Position numbers and translations under genes: made by a program. Under the pieces are notes generated by a model. That model was not told the DNA's origin. It made no database searches and worked only from the letters and a program-made list of their open reading frames with translations. Below are positions 17,171 to 26,295 of a DNA stretch of 64,000 nt, one piece after another; positions within the stretch are counted from its first letter, which is position 1, and each line of letters starts with the position of its first letter. Source of the stretch: an uncultured Roseiflexaceae bacterium (GTDB lineage Bacteria > Chloroflexota > Chloroflexia > Chloroflexales > Roseiflexaceae); assembly GCA_937988885.1 (NCBI GenBank), contig CALKHR010000195.1, forward strand, positions 1-64,000. The letters are read 5' to 3'.

Positions 17171-18445
17171 ATGCTTGATATTAAACTGATACGCGAGCAA
17201 CCTGATTTTGTAAAGGCACAACTGGCGCGCCGTGATGCGGATCTGAGCCAAGTCGATGAAGTACTCGCGCTCGATGAGCAGCGCCGCACGTTGTTGCAGC
17301 AGGTCGAGACGCTGAAAGCCACTCGTAACACGGTGTCGAAGGCGATCAGCAAGATGAAGGACCCCGAGGAGCGCAACGCCAAAATCGCCGAGATGCGCGA
17401 GGTTGGCGACCAGATCACCGCGCTCGATCGACAGCTCGCCGAGGTTGAGGCTCGCCAAAAGCAGGTGATGCTGGAGTTGCCGAACTTGCCGCATCCCGAT
17501 GTGCCCTACGGCACCAGCGAGCACGACAACATCGTGGTGCGCGTCGAGGGCGAGCAGCGCACTTTCGACTTCACGCCCAAGCCGCACTGGGAGCTGGGTG
17601 AGCAACTCGGCATCATCGACTTCGAGCGGGGCGTTAAGCTGGCTGGCTCGCGCTTCTTCGTGCTGAAAGGCTTGGGCTCGCGCTTGCAGCGGGCGCTGAT
17701 CACCTGGATGCTCGATATGCACCTGGAGAAGCACGGCTACACCGAGATCACGCCGCCCTACGTGGTGCGCGAGGAGATCTTGGTGGGCACCGGCAACCTG
17801 CCCAAGTTCGGCGAGAACCTGTTCCGCGTGCAGGATATCGATCTGACGCTGATCCCAACCGCCGAGGTGCCCGTCACCAACCTCTACCGCGATGAGATTA
17901 TCGAAGCGGGCAAGTTGCCGATCTACCATGTGGCATACACGCCCTGCTGGCGCAACGAGCAGATGAGCGCTGGCCGCGATGTGCGCGGCATCAAGCGCGT
18001 CTACCAGTTCGACAAAGTCGAGATGGTCAAGTTCTGCGAGCCGGAGCGCAGCGATGCCGAGTTGGAGACGCTGATCGACAACGCCGAGGATATCTGCAAG
18101 GCCTTGCAGATCCCGTACCGCCTCTTACAGCTCTGCACCGCCGACTTGGGTGTGGCGACGATGAAGTACGACCTGGAGATGTGGGCGCCGGGCGTCGGCG
18201 AGTGGCTCGAAGTCAGCTCGTGCGCGAACTTCGGCGATTACCAGGCGCGACGGGCCAACATCCGCTATCGGCCATCGCCGGGCGCGCGCCCCGAGTTTGT
18301 GCACACGCTCAACGGCTCGGGCTTGGCGCTGCCCCGCGTGATGATCGCCATTATGGAGAACTACCAGCAGGCCGATGGCTCGATCGTGGTGCCCGAAGTG
18401 CTGCGGCCCTACATGGGTGGCCGCGAGGTGATCACAGCAGCCTAA
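17171..18445 (+). CDS. serS: Seryl-tRNA synthetase
   Basis: 424 residues, the usual bacterial length. The N-terminus MLDIKLIREQPDFVKAQLAR starts the antiparallel coiled-coil arm (about 30-100) that holds the long variable arm of tRNA-Ser. Class II motif 2 is TPCWRNEQMSAGRDVRGI, followed by QFDKVEMVKF, and motif 3 is GSGLALPRVMIAIMENYQ. It charges tRNA-Ser and, through it, feeds selenocysteine synthesis where present. Fourth gene behind a T-box whose specifier is a serine codon, which makes induction by uncharged tRNA-Ser likely. Confidence 0.97.
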   Translation: MLDIKLIREQPDFVKAQLARRDADLSQVDEVLALDEQRRTLLQQVETLKATRNTVSKAISKMKDPEERNAKIAEMREVGDQITALDRQLAEVEARQKQVMLELPNLPHPDVPYGTSEHDNIVVRVEGEQRTFDFTPKPHWELGEQLGIIDFERGVKLAGSRFFVLKGLGSRLQRALITWMLDMHLEKHGYTEITPPYVVREEILVGTGNLPKFGENLFRVQDIDLTLIPTAEVPVTNLYRDEIIEAGKLPIYHVAYTPCWRNEQMSAGRDVRGIKRVYQFDKVEMVKFCEPERSDAELETLIDNAEDICKALQIPYRLLQLCTADLGVATMKYDLEMWAPGVGEWLEVSSCANFGDYQARRANIRYRPSPGARPEFVHTLNGSGLALPRVMIAIMENYQQADGSIVVPEVLRPYMGGREVITAA

Positions 18446-18463
18446 ACGAATCGTCCACCACAG

Positions 18464-18498
18464 AAAGCGCGCCTACCATGAACGGCAGGCGCGCTTTT
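18464..18498 (+). terminator. Terminator of the serS operon
   Basis: Perfect 11-bp stem AAAGCGCGCCT and complement, 12-base loop, followed by TTTTG. It also lies downstream of the leftward lgt gene and may serve both. Confidence 0.8.
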
Positions 18499-18526
18499 GT
18501 ATGCCACATGACCGACGAACTGCAAG

Positions 18527-19561
18527 CTAATCGCCCGAATCAGCAGAATTGCTGTCGGCGGAACTCTCGCTCTCCGATGCGCTCTCCGACTCGTCCTTGT
18601 CCTTCGGCTCGGTATCGGTCTGATTCTGCTTCGAGCGCGACGAACCGCTCCCCTCGGGGTGCGCCACCGACCAGGGGATCGGCACCACACCCGAGCGCTC
18701 GGCGATCTCGTTCGCCCACAACTGGCGGCGGTGGTTGAGGATCATAAACAGGATGCTGCCGAGGAACAGCACCAGGCTCATCACCTGGGCGATGCGCCAC
18801 GTGCCCGCACAATCGCCGCCCGTGCCCACCACGCACAAGCTATCGATGCGCAAACCCTCGATCCAGAAACGGCCCGCGCCGTACACAATCGCGTACATCA
18901 GGGCCGAATCGCCGGTGCGCCACCACCCCTTCAAGCGCTTCTCCAACCAAATGATCAACCCGAAACCAGCGATATTCCAGATCGATTCGTAGAGAAACGT
19001 GGCGTGGAACAGTGTCTCTGGCGGGTACTGCTGCATATCGCGAAACGGATCTTGGCGATACTGCTCCTCGATCTGTACGCCAAACGGCAGCGTGGTTGGA
19101 CGACCATACGCCTCTTGGTTAAAGAAATTGCCCCAACGCCCGATCGACTGACCGATCAGCATCGTCGGCAGACATATATCGATCCACTCGATCAAGGGCA
19201 ACTTCTGGATGCGCGTGTAGATGACCGTCGCTATCACCGCGCCAATGATCGCGCCGTGAATAGCCAAACCGCCGCCCTGCGGATTGATGATCTCCAGGAA
19301 CGGTCGGCCAGCATACAACTCCCACTGGAACGCGACGTAGTAGATGCGGGCGCACAAAATGCCCAGAACCAAGCCAAGCAGCAACAGGTTCCAGACATCC
19401 TCGGGGTTATAGCCGCGTCGATCCGCGCGTTTGGAAGCGACCCAAGCGGCGATCATCGCGCCGCCAATAATCAGCACACCGTACCAACGCACTTCAAGCG
19501 GAAAACCGAAGATCGAGGTCTTGATAAGAAAAGGACCTGTTGGAGGCACAATCGGAAACAT
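18527..19561 (-). CDS. lgt: Prolipoprotein diacylglyceryl transferase with acidic Ser-rich tail
   Basis: 344 residues. Transfers diacylglycerol from phosphatidylglycerol to the lipobox cysteine of prolipoproteins in the membrane; several lipoproteins are encoded in this window. Seven or so membrane segments are visible, with GLAIHGAIIGA and the Lgt signature GQSIGRWGNFFNQEAYG. Conserved Arg and Glu follow in YGAGRFWIEGLR. About 55 C-terminal residues are a Lys/Ser/Asp/Glu-rich disordered tail (ending SSADSNSADSGD) not needed in the family. ATG 19561 has AGAGAGG upstream. Confidence 0.95.
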   Translation of the reverse strand: MFPIVPPTGPFLIKTSIFGFPLEVRWYGVLIIGGAMIAAWVASKRADRRGYNPEDVWNLLLLGLVLGILCARIYYVAFQWELYAGRPFLEIINPQGGGLAIHGAIIGAVIATVIYTRIQKLPLIEWIDICLPTMLIGQSIGRWGNFFNQEAYGRPTTLPFGVQIEEQYRQDPFRDMQQYPPETLFHATFLYESIWNIAGFGLIIWLEKRLKGWWRTGDSALMYAIVYGAGRFWIEGLRIDSLCVVGTGGDCAGTWRIAQVMSLVLFLGSILFMILNHRRQLWANEIAERSGVVPIPWSVAHPEGSGSSRSKQNQTDTEPKDKDESESASESESSADSNSADSGD

Positions 19562-19701
19562 GGATTCCTCTCTATCTCGTTGGGCCATCGCTGCCCGGTA
19601 GTTTGAAGAGGCGAGTTGGAAGCGAGCGTATTGTACGTGGTGATGGGAGGTGTGTCAACGAGTGGCGAGCGGGCCAAGCCCAGTTCGACGGCCCTGAATC
19701 G

Positions 19702-21561
19702 CTAGGCTGCCACACTCAACTCCTGCTGCGCCACAGCGGGCAGCGTGAAGTAGAAGGTGCTGCCAGGCTCTGGGTCGTTGTTTTCGGCCCAGATCGAGCC
19801 ACCGTGGACTTGCACAATCTCTTTGCAGATCGCCAGGCCCAAGCCAGTGCCACGAATGCTGAGGCGCGCATCCTCTTGAATGCGAAAGAAACGCTCGAAG
19901 ATCAACTCCAACGCATCGTTCGGCACGCCCAAACCTCGATCATTCACCGAAATGCACACCCACACAGGATGCTCGATGCTCGCATCGCGCCCGCCGTGGT
20001 CCCACACCTCCGCGCTGATGTGCACCGGGCCGCCGTTCGGGGAATATTTGATGGCATTGCTGATGAGATTGGAGAGCACCTGATCGAAACGCTCGGCATC
20101 GGCCAGCACCATCGGCAGATCCTCGGGCAGCGCAACGGTGATCGGGTGCGTCGCGCTCGTCTCCGAGAAACGCTCGAGCATCAGCGCACAATGTTCGGGC
20201 ACCTGCAGTGGCCGGATCGTATAGTGCATATTGCCAGCCTGAATGCTGGACATATCGAGGAAATCCTCCATGATCTGCACCAATCGCTTCGTCTCGCGGC
20301 GGATCGTCTCCAAAAACTCGCGCCGCTCGGTCGATGTTTCGTGGACCAGCAACGCGCCGCTGTAGCCCAAGATCGCCGTGAGCGGTGTGCGCAACTCGTG
20401 TTGCAAGGTGCGGATCACATCAGCCTTGAAGTTGTTCAATTTCTGCAACATCGCCACCTCGGCCCGCGATGCCAGCAACGCCTCCTGGTGGGTGATATCG
20501 CGCAGCAGCAGCACCGCGCCGCGCATCAATTTGCGCCGATCGAAGATCGGGCTGCACGCCACGCTCAGGCTGCGGTCGTTATCGGCGATCCGCACGGTCT
20601 GCGGCTGCTGATCGAGCGGTAAGGCCACCGCGTTCAGGATCAAACTCGGCAGCGGGGCGTTTTTCACCAAATCGGGGAGCAACTTGGTCGCAGCGGGGTT
20701 GAAGGATTGCACACGTAACTGTTCATCGATCACGATAAAGCCATCGGACATATGCTGCAACGCCAGGTCGCTGCCGACCGTCGTGCGCGAAAACAGCCGA
20801 TAGCGCAGCAGCAAGTGGCCACAGATGATCAAGCGCACCGCCAGCGCCGCACTCACGATCGCCCCCGCTACGCTGGCGTTATCCAGCGTCGAGAACCAGG
20901 CGAAGCGGGCGAACCCCGATGTGAGAATGCTGAACGCCAATAGGACGAGCGCGGTATGCCGCTCGATATGGGTACGACTCCGCACCGCGCGCGGCACCAG
21001 CAGCGCCAGCATCGCGATCTCCAAGCAGACGTTGTAGGCGCGCCGCACAACTTGGTCGAACGGCCCCGCGATCAGCACTTGGAACGGCGTATCGGTCGAG
21101 CCAGCCATAAACGCTGCAAAACGGCCACTGTTCACCACATACACGCAGAGGAACATAAACAGCACCGTCGCGATCACGATCGGCGTGATGAGCATACTGC
21201 GGTAGAACAGACGATGCCGACGCCGCAAGCCCGACCAATCGAGCATGATCAGCAGCGCGATGAAAGCAGTGGGAGCGAACAGATAGAGCACGCCATACAG
21301 CAGCAACAGCAACCAGGCATACACCGGAGGGGAGAGTGGTTCGCGCAACACCAGGGGGAGGGCTAGACCGAACAGACAGGTCGCAGCAAAACGCACAAAC
21401 GCACGATTCACCGCGCCTCGGCGGTTATGCCGCCACACCGCAACTGCGCAAACGGTGGTCGCTACGATCAAAGCAATTAAAAGCGTGCTTAACACGGTAG
21501 TGGTTCGTTCGAGTAAGGCGAACGCATCCGGGAGGTAAAAGTACGAACGTGTATTGAGCAA
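19702..21561 (-). CDS. Membrane sensor histidine kinase with multi-pass N-terminus and PAS domain
   Basis: About 619 residues. The first 270 residues hold seven or eight membrane helices, like 7TM-type sensors. A PAS domain follows (MSDGFIVIDEQLRVQSFNPAA), then HisKA with the phosphoacceptor in LQHELRTPLTAILGYSG, and an HATPase_c domain with the N box NLISNAIKYSPNGG, DRGLGVP and GTGLGLAICKEIV. Its response regulator is not adjacent. The start is uncertain: TTG 21561 has no good ribosome-binding site, and a start further in, before the first helix, is possible. Confidence 0.88.
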   Translation of the reverse strand: MLNTRSYFYLPDAFALLERTTTVLSTLLIALIVATTVCAVAVWRHNRRGAVNRAFVRFAATCLFGLALPLVLREPLSPPVYAWLLLLLYGVLYLFAPTAFIALLIMLDWSGLRRRHRLFYRSMLITPIVIATVLFMFLCVYVVNSGRFAAFMAGSTDTPFQVLIAGPFDQVVRRAYNVCLEIAMLALLVPRAVRSRTHIERHTALVLLAFSILTSGFARFAWFSTLDNASVAGAIVSAALAVRLIICGHLLLRYRLFSRTTVGSDLALQHMSDGFIVIDEQLRVQSFNPAATKLLPDLVKNAPLPSLILNAVALPLDQQPQTVRIADNDRSLSVACSPIFDRRKLMRGAVLLLRDITHQEALLASRAEVAMLQKLNNFKADVIRTLQHELRTPLTAILGYSGALLVHETSTERREFLETIRRETKRLVQIMEDFLDMSSIQAGNMHYTIRPLQVPEHCALMLERFSETSATHPITVALPEDLPMVLADAERFDQVLSNLISNAIKYSPNGGPVHISAEVWDHGGRDASIEHPVWVCISVNDRGLGVPNDALELIFERFFRIQEDARLSIRGTGLGLAICKEIVQVHGGSIWAENNDPEPGSTFYFTLPAVAQQELSVAA

Positions 21562-21630
21562 TTATTGGTATATTGTGAGTATACCACAACGAACACGCGA
21601 CCGGAAACGCTACCCGCACGCGAGAGGCAT

Positions 21631-21638
21631 GGTACAAT
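21631..21638 (+). promoter_or_regulatory. Extended -10 promoter of the methyltransferase gene
   Basis: TGG-TACAAT at 21630-21638 in the divergent gap; no clear -35. About 100 bases ahead of the chosen start. Confidence 0.45.
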
Positions 21639-21741
21639 ATGCTTGAACCGTTGTTCTAGCGGCTTTTGTGACAAACACACAACATGTGGGCCACCCAACA
21701 AGGTATCTTGGCTGCTCCGCATCGTGTTTCTTCGGTGGACC

Positions 21742-22575
21742 ATGGCGATCTACGACAAATACGCGCCATTTTACGATGGTAGCGGTCAGATTCGTTTTGC
21801 TGTGCTGACAAGCCAGTATCTCAGCGAAGTGCTTGAGCGCCACCGCATCGAGGGTAGTAACGTGCTCGACCTCGCTTGTGGCACAGGGACGCTCGCCTGT
21901 ATTTTGGCGGATGCTGGCTGGGATGTCATCGGCCTTGATCAATCCGAAGCAATGCTCGCACTAGCCCGTGAACGCATCAGTGAGGAACTTACCGGTCAAC
22001 TCCGGTTTATCAAAGGTGATCTGCGAACGTTGCCTACATCCTACGAAGCATGCCAGGCACAATGGCCCGAACTCGCCGATATATGGTCGTTCGATCTGAT
22101 CACCTGTTGCTATGATAGCTTGAACTACCTCCTTTCCGAAGCCGATTTAGCGCGGTGTTTTGCTGGCGTAGCCTGGGCGCTTGCGCCGGGTGGCCTCTTT
22201 TATGCCGATATGAACACGCGCTACTTTCTCGAGTACGATTGGCCCGCCGCAGAAGTGCTTGAGCGCTCAGGATTTGTTCAGATCAGCCAAAGTTGGTTCG
22301 ACACGACCAACGATTGCTCAACGATGGTGTTAACTGGGTTTGTGGGGAACGATGCACAAGGCTATCGTCGGTTCGACGAGATCCATATCGAGCGAGCCTA
22401 CCCCGCCGAACGAGTCGCCGCGTTGCTCGAAAGCGCAGGGTTGGTGCTCGAAGCCGCCTACGACTGCTTCACATTTCAGCCTGTGCATGATCGAACGCAA
22501 CGCATTGCCTGGATCGCACGTAAACCTGTGGTAGAACACCCACATTCGGCGTCACATGCCATCGCTTGCGCTTGA
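21742..22575 (+). CDS. Class I SAM-dependent methyltransferase
   Basis: 277 residues. SAM-binding motif I is VLDLACGTGTLACILAD, followed by the acidic residue in VIGLDQSEAML; motif IV region is DLITCCYDSLNYLLSE. The C-terminal half is of the small-molecule methyltransferase type seen beside varied metabolic genes. The start at ATG 21742 (MAIYDKYAPFYDG) fits the family; the frame is open upstream but without homology. The substrate is unknown. Confidence 0.88.
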   Translation: MAIYDKYAPFYDGSGQIRFAVLTSQYLSEVLERHRIEGSNVLDLACGTGTLACILADAGWDVIGLDQSEAMLALARERISEELTGQLRFIKGDLRTLPTSYEACQAQWPELADIWSFDLITCCYDSLNYLLSEADLARCFAGVAWALAPGGLFYADMNTRYFLEYDWPAAEVLERSGFVQISQSWFDTTNDCSTMVLTGFVGNDAQGYRRFDEIHIERAYPAERVAALLESAGLVLEAAYDCFTFQPVHDRTQRIAWIARKPVVEHPHSASHAIACA

Positions 22576-22618
22576 TCAGATTGTTGACCACTGCATCTGT
22601 ATTCAGAGGAGCAGATCT

Positions 22619-23587
22619 TTGAACAAAGTAGTGATTATCACCACTGGCGGAACAATCGCCATGAAGCGCAATAGCCCGATGGTCGGTGGCGCGGTGCCGA
22701 TGCTCAAAGGCGAAGATTTCCTCGCACAATTGCCGCGATTAAATGTGAGCCTTGCCTTCGAGGAGTTTACAAACATCCCGAGCAGCCACATCACACCCGC
22801 ACAGGTGCTCGAACTCGGCCAACGCATCGCAGTCGTGCTGCAGGACCCCGAGGTGAGCGGTGTGGTCGTGACGCACGGCACCGATACGCTCGAGGAGAGC
22901 GCGTACCTGATCGACCTGACGGTGCGCACCTCCAAGCCGATCGTCTTTACTGGAGCGATGCGCACAGCCACCATGGTCGGCTACGATGGGATGCTCAACC
23001 TGGCAGCCGCGATTCGCGTCGCCGCCGCGCCCGAATCGCGCGATATGGGCACACTGGTGGTATTCAACGAAACGATCTTCGCCGCCTCCGAGGTGCAGAA
23101 AATCCATAGCCAAGCGGCCAATGCCTTCGGCGCACCCGGCAGCGGCCCGCTTGGCCGTGTGGAAGGCGACCGCGTCTTCTACTTCCATCGTTTGGCCCAG
23201 CGGCTCACCATCCCATGCGTGCGGCTGGAGGAGATGGTCGATCTGATCAAGATCGGCCAAGGCGCCGAGGATCGGATGCTGCGCCACTCGATCGAAGACG
23301 GCGTGGCCGGGATCGTGATCGAAGCCTTCGGCAGTGGGCGCGTGCCACCGTGGTGGCTGCCGCCGCTCTCCGAGGCGATCGCGCAACGGACGGTGGTGGT
23401 GATCGCTACGCGCTGCGGCGCTGGCTCACTGAGCGACGAGTACGGCTACGTTGGCGCCTATCACGATCTGCAGCGCTTGGGGGTGCTGTTCGCCCACAAC
23501 CTCAGCGGTGTGAAGGCGCGCATCAAATTGATGGTTGCGCTCGGCGCGGCGCGCAAGCCTGGCGAACTCAAAGCCTGGTTCGCCTAG
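22619..23587 (+). CDS. L-asparaginase, type I-like
   Basis: 322 residues, deamidates asparagine to aspartate and ammonia. The first catalytic Thr is in IITTGGTIAM at the N-terminus and the second motif is VVVTHGTDTLEESAYL; TGAMRTATMVGYDG completes the site. No signal peptide, so it is cytoplasmic. The TTG start at 22619 is preceded by AGAGGAG; the open frame from 22556 overlaps the previous gene and adds residues before the conserved first strand. It is followed 13 bases later by coaX. Confidence 0.93.
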   Translation: MNKVVIITTGGTIAMKRNSPMVGGAVPMLKGEDFLAQLPRLNVSLAFEEFTNIPSSHITPAQVLELGQRIAVVLQDPEVSGVVVTHGTDTLEESAYLIDLTVRTSKPIVFTGAMRTATMVGYDGMLNLAAAIRVAAAPESRDMGTLVVFNETIFAASEVQKIHSQAANAFGAPGSGPLGRVEGDRVFYFHRLAQRLTIPCVRLEEMVDLIKIGQGAEDRMLRHSIEDGVAGIVIEAFGSGRVPPWWLPPLSEAIAQRTVVVIATRCGAGSLSDEYGYVGAYHDLQRLGVLFAHNLSGVKARIKLMVALGAARKPGELKAWFA

Positions 23588-23600
23588 AAGTTCAAGGGCT

Positions 23601-24365
23601 ATGCTGTTAACGATTGATATTGGAAACACAAACATCAAACTAGGCGTCTATCAAGGCGACGAGTTGAAGGCCAATTGGCGTATCGCAACCGAGCGTCTCA
23701 AACTGGCCGATGAGTACGCAGTGCTGATCAGCAACCTGTTCCGGCTCTCGCACCTCGACATGGCAGAAGTTCACGGCTGTGCCATCTCGTGCGTGGTGCC
23801 GCCGCTCACAAGCCAGTTCAGCCGCATTAGCCGCGATTATTTGGGTGTCGATCCGGTGATACTGGGGCCAGGCATCGAGACTGGTCTCACCTACGAGATC
23901 GATACACCGCACGAACTCGGCGCAGATCGTGTGGCCAACTCAGTAGCCGCCTACAAAAAGTACGGCGGCCCCGTGATCTCGGTGGCATTCGGCACCGCAA
24001 CCGCCTTCGATGTCATCGTCGAAGGGGGCAAATACATCGGCGGCGCGATCGCCCCCGGCATCGGCATCTCCGCCGATGCGCTGTTCCGCCTGGCGGCGCG
24101 GCTCTACCAAGTCGAGATCGTGCGACCACCCAAAGTGATCGGCAAAAACACCGTTCATTACATGCAATCGGGTCTGCTGTTGGGTTACGCTGGCCTGGTC
24201 GAGGGATTGGTGCAGCGCATGCACGAAGAACTCGGCACGACCTGCCCTGTGGTGGCGACCGGCGGCCTTGCCGAGGTCATCGCGAACGAAACCAAGGCCA
24301 TTAGCGCAGTCGAGCCGTATCTGACCTTAGAAGGCATTCGGCATATTTATCAGATGAATCGCTGA
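23601..24365 (+). CDS. coaX: Type III pantothenate kinase, with unusual cation site
   Basis: 254 residues. Phosphorylates pantothenate in the first step of coenzyme A synthesis. The phosphate loop is TIDIGNTNIKLGVY at 4-17, and the substrate/catalytic motif is HELGADRVANS with catalytic Asp109 exactly where the family has it. The next motif, normally V-D-F-G-T-A-T-T-F-D, reads VAFGTATAFD here: the residue at 129, the potassium ligand in the family, is Ala instead of Asp, and a Thr is Ala as well. Everything else looks intact. It is cotranscribed with the asparaginase gene and menG. Confidence 0.92.
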   Translation: MLLTIDIGNTNIKLGVYQGDELKANWRIATERLKLADEYAVLISNLFRLSHLDMAEVHGCAISCVVPPLTSQFSRISRDYLGVDPVILGPGIETGLTYEIDTPHELGADRVANSVAAYKKYGGPVISVAFGTATAFDVIVEGGKYIGGAIAPGIGISADALFRLAARLYQVEIVRPPKVIGKNTVHYMQSGLLLGYAGLVEGLVQRMHEELGTTCPVVATGGLAEVIANETKAISAVEPYLTLEGIRHIYQMNR

Positions 24366-24402
24366 CGCACACGATCTGCGATTAGATATTGGATCATAGA
24401 CT

Positions 24403-25113
24403 ATGTCTGTTCTACCCCCAATCGAAGAAAAAGCCGCCTACGTTGAGCGGATGTTCACACGGATCGCCCCCGGCTACGACCGGATGAATCGCATTATGAC
24501 CGGCGGGCTCGACATCGGCTGGCGCAAGTACACGGTGGAGCGCGTGGCACCACCCGCCAAGGGCCTCGCCCTCGATGTCGGCACCGGCACGGGCGATATG
24601 CTGCTCGACTTGGCGGAGTGGATGCCGGATGGCCGCGTGATCGGCGTCGACTTCACTGTCACAATGATGAAGGAAGGTCTCTCGAAGATCGCGCCGCTGG
24701 GCGACAAGGCGAGTTTTGTGGGCGGCGATGCGATGCGTCTGCCGTTCCCCGACAACACCTTCGACGCAATCACCACTGGCTTCACCATGCGCAACGTGGT
24801 CGATATCTCGGTGGCGTTCAAGGAGTTCTGGCGCGTCGCCAAGCCAGGCTGCGCGTTCGCCTGCCTCGAAGTGGCCCGCCCCCGCAACCCGTTGTTCCGG
24901 CTCGGCCACCACATCTACTTCCAGCGCATCGTGCCGATCTTGGCGCGCTTGCTGGGTGCCGATGAAACCGCCTACACCTACCTGCCTCAATCGGCGCGCA
25001 ACTTCCCGCAGCCCGATGCTCTGGCACGCATGATGCAGGAAGCAGGTTGGCGCGATGTTTCGTATCGTCTCCTTGGGCTTGGTGCAGTCGCTGTTCACTA
25101 CGGCATCAAATAA
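24403..25113 (+). CDS. menG: Demethylmenaquinone methyltransferase
   Basis: 236 residues of the UbiE/MenG family, which adds the last methyl group to menaquinone (or ubiquinone). Signatures: RIAPGYDRMNRIMTGGLDIG, SAM motif ALDVGTGTGDMLLDLA and FTMRNVVDISVAFKEFWRV. With Chloroflexota using menaquinone, MenG is the likely role. It is in a rightward run from the asparaginase gene through era. Confidence 0.93.
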   Translation: MSVLPPIEEKAAYVERMFTRIAPGYDRMNRIMTGGLDIGWRKYTVERVAPPAKGLALDVGTGTGDMLLDLAEWMPDGRVIGVDFTVTMMKEGLSKIAPLGDKASFVGGDAMRLPFPDNTFDAITTGFTMRNVVDISVAFKEFWRVAKPGCAFACLEVARPRNPLFRLGHHIYFQRIVPILARLLGADETAYTYLPQSARNFPQPDALARMMQEAGWRDVSYRLLGLGAVAVHYGIK

Positions 25114-25143
25114 CGCCCAACCGTGTACCGAGGGATCGTTGGC

Positions 25144-26226
25144 ATGTCTGATTTTGATGCATACGATGACAACCGAACACAACGACGCCTTCGCGCTGAG
25201 TCATCGCGTCAACACCGCTTGCCGCGGCGTTTCACTGAGGACGAGGACGAATGGGCGGACGACCCAGAACCACCTCGTCGCTCATCATCGCGCTCGGCTC
25301 AGCCATCGCGCAACAATGACGACTGGGATGATTCTGAGGACGCATGGCGCTCGGAGGTACGAGCGCGCCGCGCCGAAGAACGCCGCAATTCGCTGATGAG
25401 CCAACGCCTGCGCGTCGCCCGAGGCGAAGAGATCGACGACGACGACGATTATGAGGATCGGCTTCCCGCGCGACGCTACCTGCGACGCGAGCCGCTCTAC
25501 ACGCCCTCGTATGCAAGCACGGGCACAGGCTGCGGAGCTTCGATCCTGTACCTGTTGCTCGGCATTATCGCAGTCTCTGTGCTGCTCCTGTTGGTGGGCC
25601 GCCAGATGCTCGGCTCGATTATGCCGAACATCCCCGAGCGGATTACGACGATCGTGGCTACACCCACCACCACCGTGTTCGATCGGGGCGGAGCCATCAA
25701 GCAGATCCAAAGCCTGAATCGCCTGGAGACGAACAGTTTCTCGATCGAGCGTGTGATCGAAGCCAACGTCCAACGGGGCGACCTGCTCGATAGCATCCTG
25801 GGTGAGCGATTGCTGCTGATCGCAAGCGGTAATGTGGTGGCGGGCGTGGATATGAGCAAGCTGCGCGAGAGCAACGTGAATATCAGCGCCGATGGCAAAC
25901 GCATCACGCTGACGCTGCCACCCTCGGAGATCTTTTCGAGTTCGCTCGACAACGAGCGTACGCACGTCTACGATCGCCAGACACGCATTTTTACACAAAT
26001 CATCGGTGGAGAGAATAAGGACCTTGAGAGCCAAGCCCGCCGCGAGGCCGAGCGCGCTATCCTTCAAGCGGCCTGCGAAGGCGGCATTATGCAGAAGGCC
26101 GCCGACGAGGCGCAACGTTCACTCGAACAGTTCTTACGGCTGCTCCAATTTGAAGAAGTAAACGTGATTAGCACTGCTGGGCCATGTCTTGCACCTTCGC
26201 AGCCGAGCAGTACAATCACTCCATAA
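25144..26226 (+). CDS. DUF4230-family membrane protein
   Basis: 360 residues. The first 125 residues are charged and probably disordered (DEDEWADDPEPPRRSS, EIDDDDDYEDR). A single membrane segment follows (ASILYLLLGIIAVSVLLLLVG), and then an extracytoplasmic DUF4230 domain starting near TTTVFDRGGAIKQIQSLNRL and including GNVVAGVDMSKL and ITLPPSEIFSSSLDNER in essence. Function of the family is unknown. ATG 25144 was chosen over GTG 25123 because GAGGGA lies upstream. Its D/E-rich cytoplasmic part resembles the acidic linker of the next gene. Confidence 0.85.
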   Translation: MSDFDAYDDNRTQRRLRAESSRQHRLPRRFTEDEDEWADDPEPPRRSSSRSAQPSRNNDDWDDSEDAWRSEVRARRAEERRNSLMSQRLRVARGEEIDDDDDYEDRLPARRYLRREPLYTPSYASTGTGCGASILYLLLGIIAVSVLLLLVGRQMLGSIMPNIPERITTIVATPTTTVFDRGGAIKQIQSLNRLETNSFSIERVIEANVQRGDLLDSILGERLLLIASGNVVAGVDMSKLRESNVNISADGKRITLTLPPSEIFSSSLDNERTHVYDRQTRIFTQIIGGENKDLESQARREAERAILQAACEGGIMQKAADEAQRSLEQFLRLLQFEEVNVISTAGPCLAPSQPSSTITP

Positions 26227-26295
26227 TGAGAGATAACAGCGATACTGCACGGTGGGCCGCCCACGCGGTTCATCGTGCATATGCTTAGAGAAACT

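Noticed and set aside
16805..17929. 374-codon minus-strand frame opposite serS
   Set aside because: Shadow of serS, whose motifs are unambiguous; the antisense translation is Leu/His/Arg-rich without domains.
19540..20622. 360-codon plus-strand frame opposite the histidine kinase
   Set aside because: Shadow of the kinase domain; starts inside the convergent gap without a ribosome-binding site.
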